Assembly: GCA_963170055.1 (NCBI GenBank) | Contig: CAUJGJ010000069.1 | Coordinates: 885,701-898,200, forward strand | Length of the DNA: 12,500 nt | Reading direction: 5' to 3' | Origin: Halisarca cf. caerulea | Lineage: Eukaryota > Porifera > Demospongiae > Chondrillida > Halisarcidae | Shown: positions 1 to 6,630 of the stretch, piece after piece | Position numbering within the stretch: position 1 is the stretch's first letter | How the letters are laid out: every line of letters begins with the position of its first letter | Program-made: the position numbers and the translations under genes | Notes under the pieces: generated by a model | Databases searched by the model: none | Told to the model about the DNA's origin: nothing | Seen by the model: the letters and a program-made list of their open reading frames with translations, nothing else

Positions 1-188
1 CACATGCTGATACATATATGATAATAATAATTATAATATAGAATTATAATATAGCATACTGAATAATAGAGATGCTGATGCAATCACTTTGTACACTAGC
101 GCTATTGTCAACAAGCTTAGCAGATGCAAGTCAATTGTGTAAATTTACAATGAGGGAAACATTATTGGCACAGGATTGTTGCATTTGC

Positions 189-189
<1 letters not shown>
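1..189. other. AT-rich intergenic sequence, no gene seen
   Basis: This short stretch is AT-rich and runs into a (CA)n microsatellite. The open frames crossing it are carried by the dinucleotide repeat, giving (TH)n or (VC)n peptides, and have no support as genes. Confidence 0.5.
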
Positions 190-251
<62 letters not shown>

Positions 252-276
252 CACACACATACACAAACACACACAG
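190..276. repeat. (CA)n microsatellite
   Basis: An almost pure CA dinucleotide run covers about 70 bases, followed by interrupted CA/ACAA units to about 276. It produces long Thr-His or Val-Cys open frames on both strands that are not genes. Confidence 0.95.
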
Positions 277-342
277 TCTGATACACAGTACATGTCTTAT
301 TGTGTATGAACCATGGGATCAGTTTCTCATACATACTCTTGG

Positions 343-624
343 CTGTCATATGGCAAATCATGCTCTTTCCACCTCACCATGGATCACCAGATGGATTAGC
401 ACACAACAGACCACTGCATGTACTTACCCTTACATTTATAGGGACATCCCTGTACTTAGCTGTTGGTGTCTGCACTTCACAGCATTTGGAATGTTTATGC
501 TGTATTCGGCATGGGAATACCCCCAGCATGTTGGTAGTGGTGCACTTGTGTGATTTCAGTTCAAGAAGTATATATAATCAATTTCCATGTTAATTTTGAT
601 AGGATCCCATAGGAAAATATATTA
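343..624 (+). repeat. Dispersed repeat of about 280 bp, copy A
   Basis: This segment aligns by eye, in the same orientation and along its whole length, with 2221-2502. Shared blocks include GGGACATCCCTGTACTTAGC (from about 440), GGGAATACCC and TGTGTGATTTCAGTTCAAG. The two copies differ by scattered substitutions and small indels, as expected of an old interspersed repeat. I see no terminal inverted repeat, tRNA-like box or poly(A) tail that would set its class. A polypyrimidine-AG, like a splice acceptor, occurs in the shared TGATTTCAG, but the frame is not kept cleanly between copies, so I do not call it coding. Confidence 0.8.
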
Positions 625-699
625 TTACAAACATACCATTCACAATGCACACAGTATTGAGTATGTATATTGTACAATACTAATGCTTGAGATTACGTC

Positions 700-787
700 A
701 CACACACGCACGCACGCACACACGCACGTATTAATGCACGCACACACGCACGCACGCATGCACGCACGCACGCACGCACGCACAAAT

Positions 788-885
<98 letters not shown>

Positions 886-909
886 CACACACACACACAC
901 ACACACACA
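700..909. repeat. Compound (CACG)n / (CA)n microsatellite
   Basis: Interrupted CACG tetranucleotide units (about 700-784) pass into long CA runs up to 909, broken once near 841 and once near 882. Apparent Cys-Val or Thr-His open frames here come from the repeat only. Confidence 0.95.
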
Positions 910-1190
910 TTTATGACATTTTGCAGGATATGTACGAATAGTGTTCATTAACAAACTCTCCACTACAAACTTGTCAGCAACGATGGCAGTTTCGGGTGAT
1001 GAGATGCACCTATCTGGATGACAACCGGCAGCAAGACCAAATTCGTACTATACAGCAATGGAAAACATCTGACTATATCCAGACACAATTAATATAGTAT
1101 ATCATAAGCACTGAGGTACTGTCACACTACCCACCTAGTACCATAAATATAAGTACTAGGGTAGTAGTGTGCACATTAATGCAGTAACAT
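910..1190. other. Unassigned intergenic sequence
   Basis: Mixed-composition sequence with no long open frame, no recognisable repeat and no RNA gene that I can see. It begins with a polypyrimidine-AG (TTTTGCAGG near 918-926) that resembles a splice acceptor, but no coding exon can be supported downstream. Confidence 0.4.
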
Positions 1191-1193
1191 ATA

Positions 1194-1254
<61 letters not shown>
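1191..1254. repeat. (TA)n microsatellite
   Basis: A TA run of about 60 bases with one G interruption near 1208, lying just outside the left end of the 800 bp DNA transposon. The (IY)n open frame across it is an artefact. Confidence 0.95.
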
Positions 1255-1257
<3 letters not shown>

Positions 1258-1278
1258 AACAATACATGTATCCATGTA

Positions 1279-2078
1279 CAGTGAAACCTGCCCAATCCGA
1301 CACCTCTCTAAACCGACAAATGCCTAAACCGACACTAAATTCGAGGCACCGATAGTTTTTCAATACAAAATCACCTGCCTAATCCGACAAATGCCTAATC
1401 CGAAAACCGACATCCATTTTGGAGTCCCTAGAATAAAATTAACCTGTACAATCCGACAATTGTTGCAAATTGGCTGGAGTTTCTCCTTCTATTTTCCCGC
1501 CGTACGCGTTATGCTTGCATGCGGACGCCATATTGCTTCATTACGTAATGATTCAATAACTAGAGAGGGGTTTGAGCTGATAGGTACGTTTGAAATTTAG
1601 AACGTTTTTCGTTTTAGCAACGTCGAATACTTCATACGTAACGTTATAGCGACATAGAACTATGACAAAGATCTTTTTTGCGAGTTTTTGGCGATTCTGA
1701 GGGAGATTTGGGTTCCTAGCGTTCTTTTATTATCAGAAACGGAACGCCAGGCGGAAAGCAGCAGTTAGAGGAGTAATGGAGAGAGCGTCAACACGAGCCT
1801 TATAACGTAGAACAACAACGTACTAAGATACCTTGATACGTCGAAACCGTTACTAAGAACGTTCTAATTTACCGCGCGAAACGTAGTAAGCTCATTACGT
1901 AACGTTTTACGTAGTGCTAAACCTCTCTACTAGCAAACACTGTGACGCAATAATCGGACTCAGTTGTAATAACGAATCAAAATTCTAACCCAAACCCTAA
2001 CCCTCTGTAATCCGACAACCTCCTAATCCGACATTTTTTTCCAGTCCCATTGAGTGTCGGATTAGACAGGTTTCACTG
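1279..2078. mobile_element. Non-autonomous pogo/Tigger-like DNA transposon (800 bp, foldback)
   Basis: The ends form a nearly perfect 25 bp terminal inverted repeat (1279-1303 and 2054-2078, two mismatches) beginning CAGTGAAACCTG and ending AATCCGACAC. The element is flanked by TA on both sides (1277-1278, 2079-2080), which is the Tc1/mariner/pogo target duplication. The motif TAATCCGACA or a close variant recurs near 1310, 1324, 1381, 1396, 1450, 2008 and 2024, mostly close to the ends, as expected of transposase-binding subterminal repeats. The middle (about 1530-1925) folds back on itself imperfectly: for example TAGAGAGGGGTTT near 1560 pairs with AAACCTCTCTACTA near 1919, and AAATTTAGAACGTT pairs with AACGTTCTAATTT. 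No transposase frame is present, so it is a MITE-type derivative. The family name is inferred from the ends and the TA duplication. Confidence 0.9.
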
Positions 2079-2220
2079 TACATGCTAGTGTACTGTGCAG
2101 CAGATGTGCTAGTGTGCTGTACCGTAGCTGTACCTAGCTGCCCGGTGACGTCAGTCTCCAAAACTAGCCGAGCGAGTTTGGGTGTGAACTACGCTGGACT
2201 GAGATTAAACCACGTCTACT
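2079..2220. other. Spacer with short direct repeat
   Basis: This segment between the 800 bp transposon and dispersed repeat copy B carries a short imperfect direct repeat of GCTAGTGTRCTGT (near 2084 and 2108) and one palindromic TGACGTCA octamer at 2146-2153. No gene is seen. Confidence 0.4.
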
Positions 2221-2502
2221 GTGTCACATGACAACTCATGCTCATGCCACCTCACAGTGGATCACCTGATGGATCAGCGCACAGCAGGCCACTGTGCATG
2301 CATGTGCTTACCCTCACAGTGGTAGGGACATCCCTGTACTTAGCTGTTGGTGTGTGCACTTCACTGTATTAGGGATGTTTATGCAGTATTTGGTGTGGGA
2401 ATACCCACAGCAGGTTAATTGGTATTCATGCACTTGTGTGATTTCAGTTCAAGTGAGTAATTTTCCACCATTTGTGACAAGATCACATGGGAAGATATAT
2501 TA
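2221..2502 (+). repeat. Dispersed repeat of about 280 bp, copy B
   Basis: Same-orientation partner of 343-624, alignable from CATG..CATGCTC at the left to the GATCNCATRGGAARATATATTA block at the right. Its right edge meets the left end of the 188 bp MITE, so that element probably inserted at a TA in or next to this repeat. Divergence from copy A is substantial, with many substitutions and several small indels. Confidence 0.8.
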
Positions 2503-2688
2503 GTAGTACCTCTTTTGAGAGACCACCCTCATGAAAGACCACCTCTTAATTTTGTTAGGCCAGCCTTAATAGGAACAAGTGCACATATGTCCCATACTAA
2601 ATTCCCCTCATCAGAGACCACCTCTTTAAATTTGAGAAACCACCATTCGCCTGTCCTTAAGGGTGGTCTCTTGAAAGAGGTACTACTG
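2501..2688. mobile_element. Small TA-flanked MITE (188 bp)
   Basis: The left end (2501-2529) reads TAGTAGTACCTCTTTTGAG and continues into AGACCACCCT. The right end (2659-2688), read on the other strand, begins CAGTAGTACCTCTTTCAAG and continues into AGACCACCCT, a terminal inverted repeat of about 29 bp. A TA follows the right end (2689-2690). The left terminal base is changed and the left TA is displaced by one base. The internal motif AGACCACCTCTT occurs twice as a direct repeat (about 2538 and 2616). There is no coding capacity. The CAGTAG-ACCTC type end is again like pogo/Tigger, but the family is different from the 800 bp element. Confidence 0.82.
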
Positions 2689-2727
2689 TAGTATGAGTAC
2701 TTAGGACTGAGTGCTCAGTATAAGGTA

Positions 2728-2984
2728 CAGAGGAACCTCCGACAGTGGACTCTCCCAAATAAGGACACAGTGCAATAAACCTCTCTACAAAGGACACAGT
2801 ATAATAAACCTCTCTACAAAGGACAGTACAATAAACCTCTCTACAAAGGACACAGCTTGAGGTCCCACAAAAATTCCTCCCTATAGTTGTTATACATTAC
2901 GCTCCTCTCAAATTAAGAGGACAACCTGGATCCTTACAAAGAATAAAACTGTCCTAAAGTATCCTTTATTCGGAGATTCCACTG
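2728..2984. mobile_element. MITE-like element (257 bp) with internal minisatellite
   Basis: The left end CAGAGGAACCTCCGA (2728-2742) is an imperfect inverted match to the right end, which read on the other strand begins CAGTGGAATCTCCGA (2984 leftward). TA precedes the left end; the right flank is CA, so the target duplication is only half preserved. The inverted repeat appears to extend, with a gap, into AAATAAGGACAC and AATAAAGGATAC. The interior holds the tandem repeat described separately. Called non-autonomous because no open frame is present. Confidence 0.68.
2763..2847. repeat. Three-copy 29 bp minisatellite inside the MITE
   Basis: Units at 2763-2791 and 2792-2820 are 29 bases each; the unit at 2821-2847 is 27 bases through a 2-base deletion. 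Each runs from GGACA to AATAAACCTCTCTACAAA, with changes confined to the GTGC/GTAT/GTAC segment. A partial fourth unit, GGACACAG, starts at 2848. The unit contains the AACCTCTCTA-type sequence typical of the ends of this transposon group, so it may be an amplified subterminal motif. Confidence 0.93.
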
Positions 2985-3622
2985 CATGTAACTCAAAATC
3001 TCACATGCATGTACAATTTGGACTGGATTTCTAAAAACTGTTATTTAAATCATAGTTCACATAGTCATGGGTGGCTGTTGAATTCAACCCGGAAATTTAC
3101 CACAAGATTACTATTAACAAATGATGTCTCACTGCGTGGTGATAATGATGATGACTTTTCTTTATACCAGTGGTGGCTATAATTATGCACACATGGCCTC
3201 ATGCATGGAACTACAATAACATTTCTGACTCATGACTTAATCATCAAAAGTGATTGATGGATAATGGTCATAGCCTTGAAGTGATTCAAACACATTTCCT
3301 CCTACCTTGTCAATACATGGATCCTTATTCAGTAGCCTAGCAGGCACATGCCCATGCATAGACGCAGTACATAGCTACCGGGTAAACACAATACCATATT
3401 TAAACATAATAGCCACAGTGTAGAGGGTGTAAGACTAGCAATAGAGCCTATAAAACAACCATCCATCAAGCACTCCGGATCCGGGCAGTAGGAATCAACA
3501 GATAAGATCAAACAACTAACTGTTCCTGAAGTCCTTTAAGGCTTGAAGAGGGGGAATAATTACCGAATCGGATATTCTTTACATACTTTGGAGTCAAGCA
3601 CAGTACCAAGGGTATACTAATT
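2985..3622. other. Intergenic sequence upstream of the first receptor gene
   Basis: Mixed AT-rich sequence with no gene, RNA or repeat that I can support. It should contain the promoter and 5' leader of the receptor gene starting at 3623, but no convincing TATA box lies at a normal distance from the start. A minus-strand frame at 3329-3511 has no recognisable protein features. Confidence 0.4.
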
Positions 3623-4660
3623 ATGGAGTCTGCCAATTTTTCAGCAAATTACTCCATCCAGTTTCCCTTTGCCAGTGTCCTCGGAGTACAAGGTTACACT
3701 GCTCTTGTTTCTGTTCTACTTGTACTTCTGGTCCCTCCACAACTGTTCCTCAGTATTCTCACCATAGCAGGACTGTGTACTGGGAAGACCTTCAGGAAGA
3801 TAAAGCCCCAACGTAACCTGATGGTAATAATAACAGCAATGGGGTTTGTTTCAAGTATGATTGTTGTGATGTATGCTGTTGCCGAGTACTTGTTCCTGAA
3901 CCATAAGAAAGACGCCGGAGTGATCTTCTGTCATGGTGCTACCCTCTTCTACCACATCAACTTGTCTATGAGAAACATCCTCTTGGCCTCGCTGTCCATT
4001 ACGGTATATATCATCATCAAAGATGGACATCAGAAGATTAAGGTTGTGTATCTCAACTTTGCAGTGTTGGCCATGTTCATTGTTGTGTGTCTTTTAGGTT
4101 TGCAGTATTTCTTTTCATCAGCTGTTAATTTTTCTTTTCAATTTGATGGTGTACTTTGCCTACCCAACCCGTCTCCAGCAGGATACGCTGGACTAGGCTT
4201 AGCAGTTGCTTTAACTGATATCCCACCTCGCGTAGTCTCCATCGGCGTCGTGATTGCATGCCTTGTGTTTGTAAAAAGGCACCGCAAATCCTTGACCGAA
4301 GAAAAGAAACTGAAACTTGCCATGGTTAAGTTCATAACACTTTTGGTTGTTTTGAGCATCATTGTCTTCGTAGCCAGCTATACAGCTCTTGTCCCTTTCC
4401 TCCTCCTTTCAACATTTGCAGATAAGCTTGATTTTGCTAGCCTTGCCTTGTTCCGTCAGCTCATTGATTTCATTTTACCATGTGTACCTGCTATTGTGAC
4501 ACCCCTGATGATGATGGCTGTCTTCAAGCCACTTCGCTCAGCCATTAACACTTTGATTTTTAGGATGTGCTGCAAATCTCACAGTGCGAAGAAAGACATC
4601 CACGTTTTTCCTACAAGTAGTGATCCAGGAAGTTCCTCGAATGGTCCAAAAGAAGCATAG
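3623..4660 (+). CDS. Orphan seven-transmembrane receptor, paralog 1
   Basis: An uninterrupted 345-residue frame encodes a predicted seven-helix membrane protein resembling class A G protein-coupled receptors; ligand and G protein are unknown. The short N-terminus has two N-glycosylation sequons (N5-F-S, N9-Y-S) and no obvious signal peptide. Helices lie at about 25-50, 66-92, 103-133, 142-165, 187-217, 233-263 and 274-301. C103 at the top of TM3 and C179 in the second outer loop match the usual class A disulfide. The first inner loop is basic (GKTFRKIKPQRN), TM7 ends in TPLMMM followed by FKPLR (helix 8 position), and the CC at 316-317 could be palmitoylated. The end of TM3 has IIIKDGHQKI where a DRY motif would be, TM6 has no CWxP, and NPxxY is replaced. 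The tail is Ser-rich. The ATG at 3623 places the N-terminus level with the two paralogs at 9473 and 11789/11810. It is intact and probably functional. Confidence 0.9.
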   Translation: MESANFSANYSIQFPFASVLGVQGYTALVSVLLVLLVPPQLFLSILTIAGLCTGKTFRKIKPQRNLMVIITAMGFVSSMIVVMYAVAEYLFLNHKKDAGVIFCHGATLFYHINLSMRNILLASLSITVYIIIKDGHQKIKVVYLNFAVLAMFIVVCLLGLQYFFSSAVNFSFQFDGVLCLPNPSPAGYAGLGLAVALTDIPPRVVSIGVVIACLVFVKRHRKSLTEEKKLKLAMVKFITLLVVLSIIVFVASYTALVPFLLLSTFADKLDFASLALFRQLIDFILPCVPAIVTPLMMMAVFKPLRSAINTLIFRMCCKSHSAKKDIHVFPTSSDPGSSSNGPKEA

Positions 4661-5158
4661 GTTTCCTCCAGATCTCTAAGTACCAACACTATAAATAACT
4701 ACACCGTGCAGCACGCAGCTTCCTCAACATACTATAATATGATTAAACTATGTTACATGATTGTTACATACTGTTACAGTATTGAGTTAATTCATTCATA
4801 ATAATTATAAGTTCAGTACATTCTCTGGAACATCTCATGCAATTTTGGATACCTGCAAAAACATACATTGACTTATACTATATATATATACTAACATAAG
4901 AAATACATAATACTATTTTAAAGTACTTACATTCATATTATCAAATTGGACTATATAGGTGTTTGTGTGCATGAACACATATAAGCAACAGAAATGCATA
5001 ATATATACACACATGTACACAGTAACACAGTGTCACATAGCTGTGTGCTTGCATGTGTGCATATGACATATATATGCATGCACATAAACATATGAATGAC
5101 ATGAACACCTGTCCGATAGTATGATACTCACACATGCACGCATGAAAACACGCGCGCT

Positions 5159-5159
<1 letters not shown>
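4661..5159. other. 3' flank of receptor 1, AT-rich
   Basis: AT-rich sequence with a short TA run near 4876-4891 and scattered TATATG/CATATG-like simple sequence up to the large CA microsatellite. It presumably includes the receptor 3' untranslated region; no perfect AATAAA is obvious close to the stop codon (CTATAAATAAC near 4690 is the nearest AT-rich candidate). No gene seen. Confidence 0.4.
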
Positions 5160-5203
<44 letters not shown>

Positions 5204-5223
5204 ACACACACACACACACAGAG

Positions 5224-5256
<33 letters not shown>

Positions 5257-5263
5257 CACACAT

Positions 5264-5307
<44 letters not shown>

Positions 5308-5308
5308 G
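5150..5308. repeat. Compound (CG)/(CA)n microsatellite
   Basis: A short CGCGCGCTCGCGC stretch at the left passes into about 140 bases of CA repeat interrupted by TACA, GAGACA and GCAAACA units. The long (TH)n and (CV)n frames on both strands derive from this repeat. Confidence 0.95.
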
Positions 5309-5492
5309 TATACACACACGATACTCACACAAAATATCACATAAACACTGAATATTACTTTTGCAAGACACCTTTGAACAAACAGCATCTGCTTTAGGAT
5401 AGTGAAAATAACTCTGGACGTCTGTTTCAATGTCTGCCTGTTGTATATAAGTGGTTATCTCCCTAGTAGAACCAAAATGGTCTCATCGCATT

Positions 5493-5511
5493 TGTTCTGA
5501 TAAGGTATATA
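5493..5511 (+). repeat. 19 bp inverted repeat, left arm
   Basis: TGTTCTGATAAGGTATATA here is the exact reverse complement of 8549-8567. The two arms bracket the long retrotransposon copy. The last six bases are simple TA sequence, so the informative part is 13 bases. Confidence 0.75.
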
Positions 5512-5521
5512 TACTGTGTGT

Positions 5522-5539
5522 GTATATATATAGATAGAA

Positions 5540-5573
<34 letters not shown>

Positions 5574-5590
5574 AAAAAAAAAAAAAAAAA
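5522..5590. repeat. (TA)n tract followed by A22
   Basis: TATATA/TAGATAG simple sequence and a (TA)13 run (about 5541-5567) are followed by 22 adenines (5569-5590). The tract lies immediately 3' of the retrotransposon in its own reading direction and is either its insertion target or its simple-repeat tail. Confidence 0.9.
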
Positions 5591-5657
5591 GGAGGGAAAA
5601 AAAGGCCTGCTCTACTGCACAAACACACACAAACACACACACATGCTAAATAAGAAA

Positions 5658-6630
5658 TCAACCTGTACAACAACCTAAGATGGATGATGTGTTAAATCTT
5701 TGAATACAAGCACTGATTTGCTGACACAGTTTTAAATAAGACAGTGGATCTTTAGTTATTTGTCTAGTACGCATGCTGAGATCATGAAAAAATGAGAGAG
5801 CATCTCTACGAAAAGATCCAGATGATTCCACGGCAATTGGGATGAAAATGTACTTAATTTGGAGCTCAGCATAAACTTGGCGCTTAAGGGAAGCAGCTCT
5901 ATCAGCCACAAGACCTGTACCCGAGGATGCCAAATGAATGTTTGAGTGGGCAAAGGTATCATGGCAGGTAACGTCCCACACAAGACACCGTCCGTCTGAC
6001 CAGGGTATGATGGAGACACCATCAGGGCGTTTTCCATCAGACCGACAGAGACCCCTTGGTTCCAAAGTGGCTGGAATATTCACTGCTGAAAGAGCCCGTT
6101 TGACGATGTCATTGAGGGCAGAGTGTCTAGGTAGTCTGCCCTGGCTCCGTCGACAGCTTAAGCCGTGTAAGCCTGATTCCTCGACTCGAACACCACAAAG
6201 AGGACAATCATGTGGCAAACAGAGAGAACATCCAAGGCGAAGGCCCACTGCCACCCGAACACAGTCATCATCCAAGCGAAGGCCTAGGGACGAGATGGGA
6301 GGAGCACTAAGCCATGCACCGGATTCCTTCTGTTGGGCAGCCAAAAGTCTAGCTCTTGAAGTGGAGTCTGCCGAACTGGTGAGCGAATGAACAGCTGCAT
6401 CCACTATGGGTGTAACCCAAGCCTTCTGAGAGCCAGCACTACTTCCCAAAGGGGGGTCCCCAGGGTGGTAGCTGTTCCAAAGCCTGAGTGCTTCCGCCTG
6501 GAAAGTGCAGGTTGCCAATTCGGAAGTTAACCTAGGTGGGAGGAGGGCCAAAGAGATTGAGGAGGTACCAGCAGCAGAAGCCAGGAAGGCAGAAGGTGCC
6601 AGCATGGTAGCGCTCCTTATCCCCAACCCC
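5658..6630 (-). CDS. Retrotransposon pol C-terminus: zinc knuckle and restriction-like endonuclease
   Basis: This frame continues the polyprotein after the frameshift at 6627-6633. The open frame begins at 7004, but only its part from about 6630 on looks like family sequence, starting at GGLGIRSATM. Numbering residues from 7004, a zinc knuckle C267-x2-C270-x9-H280-x3-C284 precedes a PD-(D/E)xK-type endonuclease with RPDG (326-329), WDVTC (343-347) and a K-R-x-x-Y helix (K374). In this family the endonuclease nicks the target DNA and the exposed 3' end primes reverse transcription. The second copy at 8740-9147 matches this segment at roughly two thirds identity by eye. There it stops at N-A-A-S-I-TAG, whereas here a one-base difference in the final ATCTTAGG carries the frame on for five residues (L-G-C-C-T-G follows S-I). 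Confidence 0.85.

Noticed and set aside
72..916. Long frames of Thr-His or Val-Cys repeats on both strands (also near 4941-5430 and 12172-12497)
   Set aside because: They are created by (CA)n/(TG)n microsatellites, which are open in several frames at once; no non-repetitive protein sequence supports them.
1391..1600. 69-residue frame inside the 800 bp element as a transposase remnant
   Set aside because: No DDE or helix-turn-helix motif can be recognised; the element looks purely non-coding.
1984..2004. Telomere-like AACCCAAACCCTAACCCT
   Set aside because: Only about two to three CCCTAA-like units, lying inside a well-delimited MITE; too short to be an interstitial telomere.
2146..2153. TGACGTCA, a perfect CRE-type octamer
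   Set aside because: A single 8-base site is weak evidence in 12.5 kb, and it is about 1.5 kb from the nearest gene start.
2763..2860. CRISPR-like array
   Set aside because: The 29-base units are directly adjacent with no spacers, and the setting is a eukaryotic MITE.
5938..6390. Plus-strand 150-residue frame opposite the retrotransposon endonuclease
   Set aside because: Antisense shadow of a recognised coding region; no independent domain visible. The same applies to the plus-strand frames at 6505-6696, 6719-7129, 7448-7714 and 7787-8011.
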